Assembly (NCBI GenBank): GCA_938028565.1
Contig: CALIZS010000046.1
Coordinates: forward strand, 1-64,000
DNA: 64,000 nucleotides
Direction: 5' to 3'
From: an uncultured Atopobium sp.
Lineage (GTDB): Bacteria; Actinomycetota; Coriobacteriia; Coriobacteriales; Atopobiaceae
The position numbers were made by a program, and so were the translations under genes. Shown piece after piece: positions 51,826-60,894 of the stretch (its first letter is position 1; each line of letters begins with the position of its first letter). Below the pieces are notes generated by a model. That model did no database searches, was not told the origin of the DNA, and worked only from the letters and a program-made list of their open reading frames with translations.

Positions 51826-53670
51826 ATGGCAAACAATGTTCCACAGGCTCCTCAGCGCCCCGATGTGCCTGAGCAGAATCTGCCACTCTCAGGAGATGTC
51901 TTTATTCCAGCTCAAGTAAGCGCTGGTCAAGTTCCTGTTCTCGATCGCTCTGAGCTCAAGCTGCCTTCCAATCTCAAAGCGTTCTGGATGCTGCTTAAGG
52001 TTCAGATCACCATGATTTGGACTACGCAGGTTATAGGTGCTCGAAAGAATTTTGAGAAAAAGGTTGGCGCAAATGCCCTGCCTATTGTCGGTGGTATTTT
52101 TGTAGTTGTTGGTACGCTCTTCATGATGGTTTACATTTACGGCATTGCGACAACTCTAGCCATTGCTGGCTTCACAAGGTTGCTTCCTCTGGCAGGAATT
52201 CTTGTTGGCGCTCTACCTGGTGTTATTTTGACGTTTGTAAAGGCCAATGGCGTGCTTTTTGCGTATAAGGATTACGACTTTATCATGTCGCTTCCAATCA
52301 AAAAGAGCACCATTATTTATTCTCGCATCGCCGCTTTGTATGCTGCCGAGGGTATCTGGTCCATCACCATTATGTTGCCAGTCTTTTTGGCTTACTTCAC
52401 CTTTGAGGCTGTTACACTTCCACGCTTGATTGGTGCCTTGTTCGCGCTTCTTCTTGGGCCTAACCTTGCGGTTTCTGCTGCAATTCTCTTGGCTTTTGTG
52501 GTTGCTGCCCTTGCTGCAAAGCTGCACTTCAGGTCACTCGGCGTGGTTATCGGCGGAGCGTTCGGTCTTCTGTTTATGGTCGCGTATCTGTTCTTTATCT
52601 TTACGGTATCTTTCAATGCAGACAAGTTTGTCCCAGGTGTGGTGGATAACTTCCGGAACACCGTCTTTAGCGTTGCAAGTTCAGTTGGCGTAGTTTATCT
52701 TCCATCACTGTGGATTGCGGATTTCTTTAACTCCGGCTCCCTTATCAGTTTCTTACTGTTTGTTCTGGTTTCTGTTGGAGCTCCTGCAGCAATTGTGGCA
52801 ATCATTTCTCGCTTCAACGACCGCATTAATGCGCTGGTAAGCGAGGATAAGGTCCAGAAGAAGTTCACCACCAAACAGATTTCCACCAAGTCCGCGACGC
52901 CATTTGTTGCTCTGATCAGAAAAGAGATTCAGACCATCACGGGTTATCCAGCAGTCTTTATAAACATGCTTTTTGGCTGCTTGCTGATGGTTATTCTCGC
53001 CTTTATTTCTCTGTTCTTTAGCACGTCGTCTATCGTGGCCTACTTTGTTCCTGCGTCCGAGGTTCCGCGCTATCTACCTTTGGCAAGAACCATTTTTGGC
53101 ATGGTAACCACCTGGTTTGGCACCTCGATGTTCTGCGCTGCCAACTCCGCTGCCATTTCGTACTCGCTGGAAGGCCGCTCAAACTGGCTGATGGCAACCA
53201 TGCCTGTATCCCCAAAGCAGATTTTTGGCGCAAAGATTGCTGTTAACATGATCTACGTGCTCATCTTTAGTGTTGTGACTCAGATTTTCTTCCTGATTCC
53301 TGGTCACATCACCATTGAAACGGCCCTGAGAAACGTCATTCTGCCACTCTGCATTGTGTTCCTTGTGTCTAACGTGGGCCTGGCCATTGATATCCGCCGA
53401 CCAAACTTTGACTGGACTTCCGTTGTTGATATTACCAAGAGAAGCCTTTCGGTCACCGTATCTTCTCTTGCGGGCACTCTGGGCTCTATGTTTGTCATTG
53501 GCGGCACGTTCATGATGATGATTCTGCCGGTTATCGAGTCATTTAGCTCGTCAACAGGCGTGATTAATGAGACTCTGCCAAATATTATCTTTGTCACGCT
53601 GTCACTGGTGAACGCAATTATCGGCCTCCTTATCTTTAACAACACCGTTCACCGAGGAGTTAGAATCTAA
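51826..53670 (+). CDS. ABC-2 type transporter permease
   Basis: 614 residues with about 12 membrane segments in two groups, separated by a cytoplasmic region near 340-390 (DRINALVSEDKVQKKFTTK). The N-terminal 60 residues are soluble and Pro-rich. It should pair with the upstream ATPase; the substrate is unknown and an antibiotic- or lipid-related role is only a guess. ATG 51826 sits 2 bp after the ATPase stop, with AAGGAG in the ATPase's last codons. Confidence 0.88.
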   Translation: MANNVPQAPQRPDVPEQNLPLSGDVFIPAQVSAGQVPVLDRSELKLPSNLKAFWMLLKVQITMIWTTQVIGARKNFEKKVGANALPIVGGIFVVVGTLFMMVYIYGIATTLAIAGFTRLLPLAGILVGALPGVILTFVKANGVLFAYKDYDFIMSLPIKKSTIIYSRIAALYAAEGIWSITIMLPVFLAYFTFEAVTLPRLIGALFALLLGPNLAVSAAILLAFVVAALAAKLHFRSLGVVIGGAFGLLFMVAYLFFIFTVSFNADKFVPGVVDNFRNTVFSVASSVGVVYLPSLWIADFFNSGSLISFLLFVLVSVGAPAAIVAIISRFNDRINALVSEDKVQKKFTTKQISTKSATPFVALIRKEIQTITGYPAVFINMLFGCLLMVILAFISLFFSTSSIVAYFVPASEVPRYLPLARTIFGMVTTWFGTSMFCAANSAAISYSLEGRSNWLMATMPVSPKQIFGAKIAVNMIYVLIFSVVTQIFFLIPGHITIETALRNVILPLCIVFLVSNVGLAIDIRRPNFDWTSVVDITKRSLSVTVSSLAGTLGSMFVIGGTFMMMILPVIESFSSSTGVINETLPNIIFVTLSLVNAIIGLLIFNNTVHRGVRI

Positions 53671-53757
53671 CTTTTGTGATGCACGCGGGTGGCATTCTGC
53701 GATTTCGCACCATCTACCTGCGGTAACAGTTCAAAATCTTCTGGCGAGAAGAAACTT

Positions 53758-53805
53758 TGAGGCACTCACCGTATGTCGTTTATCGAATGGTGGGTGTCTC
53801 TTTTT
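53758..53805 (+). terminator. Terminator of the SPFH/ABC operon
   Basis: gaggcactcacc pairs with ggtgggtgtctc, followed by TTTTTG. A GGCGAGAAG word lies just before it at 53743. Confidence 0.8.
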
Positions 53806-53944
53806 GTGCTTTGCGGTACGGTAGGGTGGCTAGAGGTTTTCTTGTTCGGTAAGTAGCAGGAAGGGCCGAGGCATATCGCGCTAGACTCGGGCGCGTACTA
53901 TCGGCTGACCTTCTCGGCTGCTTGCCGCAGTCAGAGGAGGCATC

Positions 53945-56020
53945 ATGGCCGAAAAAAATGTTTCTAAGGTAAAGAATGTGGTCCTGGTGGGCCAAGGTGG
54001 CGTGGGCAAAACCATGCTTGCCGAGGCAATGCTGCATCTGACGGGTGCAACCACTCGTTTAGGCGGCCACGCAGGCACAAAGCCCACGCTTGATTACGAT
54101 TCACAAGAGTCAGAGCGCGGATTCTCTATCTCTACTACTATCGCACCAATTACCTGGGAAAATACACGCATTAACGTGCTTGATGCGCCGTGCTATCCTG
54201 ACTTTGTGGGTGACGCCTATTCGGCAATGAGCGCTGTTGAGACTGCGCTGTTTGTTGTTGATGCAGCTAGTGGACCTGGTACTATCACTACCAGGCTTTG
54301 GTTTGCCGCTGAGGACCTGTCTCTCTGCCGTGCGCTCTTTATCAACCGCTTGGACCGCCCTGATGCAGACTACGAGACCGCGATGGCTATGCTCCAGGAT
54401 CGTTTTGGCTCCTCGCTTGGTGCAGTGACCATTCCAATGGGTTCTGGCGAGGCGTTCTCCGGCATCATTGACGTTGTCCATCAGAAGGCGCGCAAGCTGG
54501 TAGACGGCAAGCCTGAGGTCACCGATATTCCTGCCGAGTTCCAAGCAGAGGCAGAGGCTGCTCGCGCTGCCCTGACCGAGCTGGTTGTTGAGGCAGACGA
54601 TGAGCTGATGATGCGCTATCTTGAGGGCGGAGAGATTACGCAGGAAGAGCTTGAGGGCCTGCTGGGTAAGGCTCTTATGGAGCGCATTTTTGTTCCTGTT
54701 TTCTCCGGTTCTTGCGTTCGCGAAGAGGGCGTTATCTCCCTGCTTGACGCCGTTGACGGCTGGTTCCCAACTATGTCTGACTTTGGTCGCATTCCGCTGG
54801 TAAACGGTGAGCAGCTTGACATTTCACCTGATGACGAGCGCCCCGTTGCGTTTGCTTTCAAGTCGCTGCAGGATCCACAGAACGGCAAGCTTACCTTTGT
54901 GAAGGTGCTTGCAGGTACTGTTTCTGCAGGTGCCGAGCTTATTAACGCTCGCACGCGCAAGCCCGAGCGCCTTTCTCACCTGTATCGCATGTGCGGCAAA
55001 GAAACGGCTGACGTGAGCACTGCCGCAGCCGGCGACATCGTAGTAGTGCCAAAGCTCGAGGCCATGACGGGCGACACGCTCTCCGTTACCGGTAAGGTTG
55101 AGGCTGCCGCGTTTAGGTTCCCCAACTCCTTGTATCGCACGGCTATTGAGCCTGATGAGCGCGGTACTGAGGGCAAGCTTTTTGCGTTCCTGGAGAAGGC
55201 CGCCGACGCCGATCCAACACTTAAGGTTGAGCGTGACGAGGACACCGGCCAGACCATTGTTTCTGCAATCGGCGAGGCACAAGTAGCCGTTCTTCTCGAG
55301 CGTCTTGAGCAGCGAGCCGGCGTTTCCGCACATAAAGTTGCGCTTCGCATCCCATATCGCGAGACAATCCGTCGAGTTGCAAGCGCTCAGGGTAGGCACA
55401 AGAAGCAGACCGGCGGCTCCGGTCAGTATGGCGACTGCTGGCTGCGCATTGAACCAAACCCAGACGCAGGTTACGAGTTTGTGGACGAAATCGTAGGCGG
55501 CCACATTCCGCGCGGTTTTATCCCCGCTATTGATAAGGGCGTCCAGGAGACCATGCGCGAAGGCGTTTTGGCTGGATATCCTATGATTGACGTTAAAGTT
55601 GCTGTTTACGAGGGCTCTTACCACCCCGTTGACTCCAACGAGATGGCATTCAAGACCGCTGCTCGCATTGGTTTCCAGAAGGCTGTTGACCAGGCAGAAC
55701 CCGTTCTCTTGGAGCCTATGGCTCACCTGGAGATTACCGTTCCAGACAGCTACGCAGGTTCCGTCATGGGCGACGTTTCCGCTTCCCGCGGTCGCGTTGA
55801 GGGAATGTCTTCCGGCACCGGCGTTTCCGCTGGTGAAACTACCATTAAGGCGACGATTCCATACGCTGAGGTTACCGATTACGCCACAAGGCTTAGGTCC
55901 CTCTCGCGCGGAACGGGCGAGTATACCGTTGAGCTGGCAGGATACGAGCAGGTACCACACGACATTCAGGCTCGTCTTGCTGCCGAGTACGCCGAGCGTC
56001 GCGCTGCCGGCGAGCGCTAA
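53945..56020 (+). CDS. Elongation factor G-like GTPase paralogue
   Basis: 691 residues with the five EF-G domains. The G1 loop is GQGGVGKT (16-23), but G3 is DAPC (80-83) in place of DTPG and G4 is NRLD (134-137) in place of NKxD, and the usual EF-G G2 region is altered to RGFSIST. It therefore belongs with the EF-G-like (EF-G2) proteins of Actinobacteria, whose role is unclear and which may not have normal translocase activity. AGGAGG precedes ATG 53945. Alternative: a tetracycline-resistance-type ribosomal protection protein, but those keep the canonical G motifs. Confidence 0.88.
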   Translation: MAEKNVSKVKNVVLVGQGGVGKTMLAEAMLHLTGATTRLGGHAGTKPTLDYDSQESERGFSISTTIAPITWENTRINVLDAPCYPDFVGDAYSAMSAVETALFVVDAASGPGTITTRLWFAAEDLSLCRALFINRLDRPDADYETAMAMLQDRFGSSLGAVTIPMGSGEAFSGIIDVVHQKARKLVDGKPEVTDIPAEFQAEAEAARAALTELVVEADDELMMRYLEGGEITQEELEGLLGKALMERIFVPVFSGSCVREEGVISLLDAVDGWFPTMSDFGRIPLVNGEQLDISPDDERPVAFAFKSLQDPQNGKLTFVKVLAGTVSAGAELINARTRKPERLSHLYRMCGKETADVSTAAAGDIVVVPKLEAMTGDTLSVTGKVEAAAFRFPNSLYRTAIEPDERGTEGKLFAFLEKAADADPTLKVERDEDTGQTIVSAIGEAQVAVLLERLEQRAGVSAHKVALRIPYRETIRRVASAQGRHKKQTGGSGQYGDCWLRIEPNPDAGYEFVDEIVGGHIPRGFIPAIDKGVQETMREGVLAGYPMIDVKVAVYEGSYHPVDSNEMAFKTAARIGFQKAVDQAEPVLLEPMAHLEITVPDSYAGSVMGDVSASRGRVEGMSSGTGVSAGETTIKATIPYAEVTDYATRLRSLSRGTGEYTVELAGYEQVPHDIQARLAAEYAERRAAGER

Positions 56021-56116
56021 ACCGCAGGTCAGGAGCGGCTTCTGCCGCAAGCGCCATGGGTGTCGCAGGCGCTGACCCGCATGCGCGGACCCGCAGGTAG
56101 ATAACGAGTTCCTAGC

Positions 56117-56154
56117 AAGAACCCTCGCATCTTTCAGGTGCGAGGGTTCTTTTG
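56117..56154 (+). terminator. Terminator of the EF-G-like gene
   Basis: aagaaccctcgca pairs with tgcgagggttctt, then TTTTG. Confidence 0.9.
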
Positions 56155-56402
56155 CGTTCCTGTAATGCGGTTGAGCGCCGGCTTTTAGGCTTGGCGTACA
56201 AAATGGTGCAGCTTAGCCGCGCCTTGCTGAAGAATTGTCTAGTTTTTAATCAAGATAATCGGCCGACTGGGGCTCAATGTCTGACATTTAGAGAGCCTCA
56301 ATACTTGATATACATTTCTATGCATAAACTTTATCTAATATGCTTATACATGAATAGACTTATATAAGAAATTTAACTATCGATAAATTCTGTATCTACG
56401 GA
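56155..56402. other. Gene-free stretch before the palindromic element
   Basis: About 250 bp without a plausible gene, AT-rich in its second half. I see no recognisable feature in it. Confidence 0.5.
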
Positions 56403-56532
56403 ACACACCTAAGTCAGATATTCTGCTCAATTGCGGGCATTTTACACATCTAATGAAGATAATCTGCATGATTGAGGTATTTTCAGCGTCATGTATACGT
56501 CTTTTTAACAGATTATCTGACTTAGGTGTGTT
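56403..56532. mobile_element. 130-bp element with 19-bp terminal inverted repeats, complete copy
   Basis: aacacacctaagtcagata at 56403-56421 and its exact reverse complement at 56514-56532 close a core without a reading frame. The core matches window bases 1-108. This is the form of a MITE or palindromic insertion element; no transposase is present in the window. Confidence 0.78.
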
Positions 56533-56536
56533 TTGC

Positions 56537-56576
56537 ACTGCCTCCTATTTCTCGTGTCCAAGAAATGGGAGGCAGT
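56537..56576. repeat. Conserved hairpin, family copy adjoining the element
   Basis: The arms actgcctcctatttct and agaaatgggaggcagt pair over 16 bp around cgtgtcca. It begins 4 bp after the element, the same arrangement as at 108-114. Confidence 0.8.
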
Positions 56577-56611
56577 TCACAGGCGGCTGTTTTCTTGTAG
56601 AGAATACATAG

Positions 56612-56632
56612 GGCGAGAAGGGCTTCTCGCCG
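56612..56632. repeat. Inverted GGCGAGAAG pair (21-bp palindrome)
   Basis: GGCGAGAAG (56612-56620) is followed after two bases by CTTCTCGCC (56623-56631). There is no T-tract. One of three close inverted pairs of the over-represented octamer. Confidence 0.85.
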
Positions 56633-56663
56633 CTCATAAAACCTATTTGTAAACAATAAATCG

Positions 56664-56706
56664 CCTCCCATTTCTTGGATAAGAGTAATGTTCAAGAAAC
56701 GGGAGG
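56664..56706. repeat. Diverged hairpin of the same family
   Basis: cctcccatttcttg pairs with caagaaacgggagg (one mismatch) around a longer loop. Its right arm supplies a GGGAGG just before a small open frame at 56714. Confidence 0.65.
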
Positions 56707-56893
56707 TTAGCATATGTATAAGTACAAAAATCAACTAGAGACAATCGATTTATACTCCAAGAAATATAGGAAGAGATTTGGTGCCACCACCTTGACTGGA
56801 TCTAGTTACTCGTAGAAAGTTATAAGTTAAGATATTAACTTGGTTTAAAGTAGTGCAAGATTCCCATTAGTTACTTTGCGTTCCTTCATGTAC
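56707..56893. other. AT-rich gap with no supported gene
   Basis: A 33-codon open frame starts at 56714, but nothing else supports it. No promoter or repeat is evident in the rest. Confidence 0.45.
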
Positions 56894-57025
56894 TTAAAGA
56901 TAAAAAACTTCATCTGCTACTTTTAGTAAATCGCTATCATGAGTTGAAATAATGACTCCCTGTTTTTTAGGATTTATTTGCAAGTATCTTATTAACTTGC
57001 GTCTAATGTATGAGGGTGTTTGATT
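56894..57025 (-). pseudogene. C-terminal remnant of an ABC transporter ATPase
   Basis: On the minus strand, a frame ending at TAA 56894 reads RYLQINPKKQGVIISTHDSDLLK and on to VADEVFYL (shown in parts), the H-loop (STHD) and terminal strand of an ABC ATPase. Walker A and the signature are missing, and its upstream part runs into the end of the DUF3784-like gene in another frame. Confidence 0.6.
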
Positions 57026-57330
57026 GCAAATCTTAATAAATTTATAAGAGAGATGATATATGATGACCACGTCAAAACATATAAAGTAGTCAAGTATACG
57101 TGTGGAACTTCTAATTTAAGCGAACCTATACCATATGCAAGTAAAACTGCACCTGCAGACGCTAAATTCCACACAATAACTTTCACATAGGGTTTTATGT
57201 CAATTTTATTTCTTTCGTCTTTAGACAGTGTGTTATATCCAGCAAGTAGCATTAGCCATTTATTCCTAAAAAGCTGTATAGATACAACGAAAAGTAATAC
57301 AGATAAAGAAAAGAAAATCAGAGTCTCCAT
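56992..57330 (-). CDS. DUF3784-like membrane protein
   Basis: 112 residues, three membrane segments (about 3-22, 55-76, 80-103). The motif MLLAGYNTLSKDERNKIDIKPY after the first segment is typical of DUF3784, small membrane proteins often found beside ABC transporters. The overlap with an ABC ATPase remnant at its 3' end fits this. Role unknown. Confidence 0.75.
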   Translation of the reverse strand: METLIFFSLSVLLFVVSIQLFRNKWLMLLAGYNTLSKDERNKIDIKPYVKVIVWNLASAGAVLLAYGIGSLKLEVPHVYLTTLYVLTWSSYIISLINLLRFAIKHPHTLDAS

Positions 57331-57365
57331 AGTTTTCCTTTAGTACAGTTAAACCAAACACGCCT

Positions 57366-57878
57366 CTACAACAATGGTGGGTCTGCAAAAAATCCTGTGT
57401 CGTCAAGAAGATTGAAACCGTCAGCAGCCTCAGTAGCCAGCTGATCGCAGCGCTCATTAAGCGGATGACCTGCGTGACCCTTAACCCACTTGAAGCTCAC
57501 CTCATGGTCTTCCATGGCAGCAAGCAAACGCTTCCAAAGGTCTACGTTTTTGACAGGCTCTTTAGATGCCGTTTTCCAGCCTTTTCTAATCCATCCCGAG
57601 ACCCATTTTTGATTAAACGCATCAACCACGTACTTGGAATCGGAATAGAGCTCTACCTGACAAGGACGCTTAAGAGCCTCAAGTGCAACAATGACGCCAA
57701 GAAGCTCCATGCGGTTGTTTGTAGTGGTTTTATAGCCTTGGCTGAACTCTTTTGTATGCTGCTGGCCGGAGGGATCAGTGTACAGAAGCACGGCCCCATA
57801 GCCACCAGGACCAGGGTTTCCTCGAGACGCACCGTCTGTATAGACTGTGACGTGCATGTATGAGGTTGTAGTCTCCAT
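57366..57878 (-). CDS. rnhA: Ribonuclease HI
   Basis: 170 residues. It cuts the RNA strand of RNA-DNA hybrids, for example Okazaki primers and R-loops. Catalytic acidic residues lie in [15 protein letters not shown] (Asp), NRMELLGV (Glu), YSDSKYVV (Asp) and [11 protein letters not shown] (His and Asp). There is a short C-terminal extension. AGGAG lies 7 nt before ATG 57878. Confidence 0.95.
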   Translation of the reverse strand: METTTSYMHVTVYTDGASRGNPGPGGYGAVLLYTDPSGQQHTKEFSQGYKTTTNNRMELLGVIVALEALKRPCQVELYSDSKYVVDAFNQKWVSGWIRKGWKTASKEPVKNVDLWKRLLAAMEDHEVSFKWVKGHAGHPLNERCDQLATEAADGFNLLDDTGFFADPPLL

Positions 57879-57912
57879 ACCAAATCTCCTCTAGAACGTG
57901 TTGCTTACGTGT

Positions 57913-60651
57913 TTACTTTGCCTCGGCCCAATTGGAACCATAGCTGACATCGGCAATTAGAGGAACGCGCAGGGTAACAACGTCTTCCATGGTCTCTTTT
58001 ACCAGTTTAGAGACTGTCTCAATCTCTGACTCTGGAACTTCCAAGTCAAGTTCGTCGTGAATCTGAAGAATCAGCTTTGACGTAAGGCCTTCATCACGCA
58101 GGCGTTTCTCGACATTAATCATTGCAATTTTGATTATGTCTGCGGCACTTCCCTGCATAGGGTGATTCATAGCTGTGCGCTCACCGAAGGCAATGAGCTG
58201 GCGATTTGACTGGTTGAACTCTCTAATGTGGCGCTTGCGACCATACATGGTAACCGCATAACCAGTCTCGTGAGCTGTGCGGACGGAATCATCAAGGTAT
58301 GCTCGAACTCCAGGATATGCGTCAAAGTAGCGGTCAATCATCTCTTGTGCTTCCTTACGGGAAATCTTAAGAGACGTTGCCAGACCAAAGGCCTGCTGAC
58401 CATAGACAATGCCAAAGTTAACTGCCTTAGCACGGCTACGAAGTGCTGGAGTGACCTCTTCAACAGGCACACCAAAGACACGAGCGGCAGTTGCAGCGTG
58501 GAAGTCAGCACCGGAATTAAATGCTGCTACCAGGTGCTCGTCAGCCGAGAGATGCGCAAGCAGGCGAAGCTCAATCTGAGAGTAGTCGCAGGCGAGAAAC
58601 ACACTGCCCTCGGGAACGGTAAAGGCAGTGCGAACACGATGTCCCAGCTCAGAGCGGGTAGGAATGTTCTGCAGGTTTGGATCAGAGCTGGAAAGCCTGC
58701 CTGTTGCAGCAACGGTCTGGTTGAACGTGGTGTGAATGCGCTTATCGCCACGAATAAGTGCAGGAAGCGCATCGAGATAGGTTGATTTAATCTTGGCGCG
58801 CTCACGATATTCAAGGACGTCAGCAACAATCTGGTATTCCTGCGCCAACTCTCCCAGAACCTTTGCGTTGGTGGAGTAAAAACCAGTGCGCGTCTTTTTG
58901 AGGCCATAGGTTGGAAGTTTAAGCACGTCAAACAAGATATGCGAAAGCTGGCTTGGAGAATCCAAGTTGAAATCCTCGCCTGCGGTCTTGTGAATGCTTG
59001 CCACGCGCTGCGCAATATCTTCCGCTAGCTGGGCAGACTGCTGAGCAAGCTTTTGAGGATCAACGTAGAGACCACGACGCTCCATCGCAGCAAGTACCGG
59101 CAAAAGCTGCATCTCAAGTGAAGTAAAGAGCTCCAAAGAACCGTCATCTTCAAGCTTTTTAGTCAGTACAGGAACAAGGTTTCTTGCAGCTACTGCTCTT
59201 AATGCTGCTGCAGGAATATCGTCTGTAGGCTCAGGAAGCTCAGAGCCAAAGTACAGTTCAACCAAGCCATTAATATCAAAACTTGAACGATCAGACTCAA
59301 GCAGATAGGCGGCAACGCCCGTATCAAAGAGTCGGTCAGAATCAATAGTCTCAATATCCATCTTCTGTGGCTCAGACGAATCAACAGGGCTTACCTCGTG
59401 TAACAGCGCCTTGACATCGTCTGCAGCAACACGGGCTTCTCGCAAAATACGCAAGAGTGCTGCGGTGGCGTTTTCTCCCTCAAATTTGAGGAGTGCCTTT
59501 TCTGTAGACACCCAAAGCGTGTGAGAAAGGCTAAAGAGCGCACCGGCGTCCGCCGCAGAATCCTCTGCAACGCCAATCCACTCTTGGTTCTCAAGTGCAG
59601 CGGTCAGAGCAGCAGATGCGTCTCCTGCCTGCAAATACTCTGACGGAATAGGAAGTGCAGGTGTAGCAGAGGCGGTTTGTGCAACTGCGCCAGCGGCAGA
59701 GCCACCGGCCATGCGAGCAAGCCTTGAGGTCATGCCCGTAAAGCCCAAAGCCGAGAAAGCCTTGACCACGTCATTTGGGTCAAACGTTGGGAACTTGGCG
59801 TCTTCCAGGTTGATATCAAGCGGCGCATCAGTGCGAATAGTAGCAACCTTGCGGGAGAGCAGCGCGTCATCAATATGCGCGCGAAGGTTTTCTCCCACCT
59901 TGCCTTTAACCTCGTCAGCATGGGCAATAACCTCGTCAAGCGAGCCATACTCAACAATCAGAGCAGCAGCTTTCTTGGGGCCAATTCCGGGAACACCAGG
60001 GATATTATCGGAAGAGTCTCCCTTAAGGCCATAAAAGTCTGGAACCAGCTCTGGCGTAATACCTGCATAGAGATCTGCCACAGTCTCTGGCGTCATAATT
60101 GAGACGTCAGAGACGCCTTTGCGCGTAGAAACAATCTTGACGTTTTCTGTGGAAAGCTGGTACATATCGCGGTCACCCGTGAAGAGTAGCATCTGATAAC
60201 CCTCAGCCTCACCACGGCGGGCAAGGGTGCCTAGGATATCGTCACCCTCCCAACCTTCAAGCTGGCAAACAGGAACGTCCAGCGTTTTGAGCAGCTCTTT
60301 GACTACAGGAAACTGCGCGTGCAAAGCAGGGTCCATAGGAGGACGCTGAGCCTTGTACTGAGGCAACATATCAATACGAACCTGCGGTTTTCCCTTATCA
60401 AAAGCACAAATGACACCATCTGGCGAGAAGGACTCAACAAGCTTAATAAACATATTGAAGAAGCCAAAGAGCGCTCCAGTTGGTGTTCCATCTGGTGCTG
60501 CCATCGGCTGACGGATTGCGTGAAACGCTCTATGCATGAGTGAGTTTCCGTCAATAACAGCAATAGTTCTGCGCGGTTTAGCTGCATCTTCTTTAGCTGA
60601 CGCAGCGTCGTTTTGATTTGTAATATCAACTGGCATAGTAGTATCAGACAT
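57913..60651 (-). CDS. polA: DNA polymerase I
   Basis: 912 residues. The N-terminal 300 residues form the 5'-3' exonuclease (DGNSLMHRAFHAI, the GDRDMYQL and GLKGDSSDNIPGVPGIG motifs). Residues 330-500 occupy the place of the 3'-5' exonuclease but lack the DxE motif, so proofreading is probably lost. The polymerase domain has DYSQIELRLLAHLS (motif A), RSRAKAVNFGIVYG (motif B) and QIHDELDLEVP (motif C). GAGGAG precedes the ATG. RNase HI follows 35 bp downstream, a sensible pairing for primer removal and gap filling. Confidence 0.97.
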   Translation of the reverse strand: MSDTTMPVDITNQNDAASAKEDAAKPRRTIAVIDGNSLMHRAFHAIRQPMAAPDGTPTGALFGFFNMFIKLVESFSPDGVICAFDKGKPQVRIDMLPQYKAQRPPMDPALHAQFPVVKELLKTLDVPVCQLEGWEGDDILGTLARRGEAEGYQMLLFTGDRDMYQLSTENVKIVSTRKGVSDVSIMTPETVADLYAGITPELVPDFYGLKGDSSDNIPGVPGIGPKKAAALIVEYGSLDEVIAHADEVKGKVGENLRAHIDDALLSRKVATIRTDAPLDINLEDAKFPTFDPNDVVKAFSALGFTGMTSRLARMAGGSAAGAVAQTASATPALPIPSEYLQAGDASAALTAALENQEWIGVAEDSAADAGALFSLSHTLWVSTEKALLKFEGENATAALLRILREARVAADDVKALLHEVSPVDSSEPQKMDIETIDSDRLFDTGVAAYLLESDRSSFDINGLVELYFGSELPEPTDDIPAAALRAVAARNLVPVLTKKLEDDGSLELFTSLEMQLLPVLAAMERRGLYVDPQKLAQQSAQLAEDIAQRVASIHKTAGEDFNLDSPSQLSHILFDVLKLPTYGLKKTRTGFYSTNAKVLGELAQEYQIVADVLEYRERAKIKSTYLDALPALIRGDKRIHTTFNQTVAATGRLSSSDPNLQNIPTRSELGHRVRTAFTVPEGSVFLACDYSQIELRLLAHLSADEHLVAAFNSGADFHAATAARVFGVPVEEVTPALRSRAKAVNFGIVYGQQAFGLATSLKISRKEAQEMIDRYFDAYPGVRAYLDDSVRTAHETGYAVTMYGRKRHIREFNQSNRQLIAFGERTAMNHPMQGSAADIIKIAMINVEKRLRDEGLTSKLILQIHDELDLEVPESEIETVSKLVKETMEDVVTLRVPLIADVSYGSNWAEAK

Positions 60652-60894
60652 ACCTGCTCCTCTTTATTTGTGTACCTCTATTGTACTAAGTCTTCCTCCG
60701 CTTATGCGTGCCAGAGCCCACGGAAACAAAGCCCACATCTCTTCTAGCGGCGACTATTTTTTGTAATCGTTATGTTTCTGTTTGCATCCTCGCCATCCTC
60801 TCAGTGGCAAACGTGCGAAAATAACAACCAACATAACGTGCTCAGCACGCGAGAAAACAGACTAACTGCCATCATTTACCCACAAGGAGGGGCT

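Noticed and set aside
54824..56050. 408-codon open frame antisense to the EF-G-like gene
   Set aside because: Shadow frame; its composition is that of a reversed GTPase gene and it has no ribosome-binding site.
56714..56815. 33-codon frame after a hairpin whose arm gives GGGAGG
   Set aside because: Too short, no recognisable motif and no terminator or promoter; kept only as a note in the hairpin finding.
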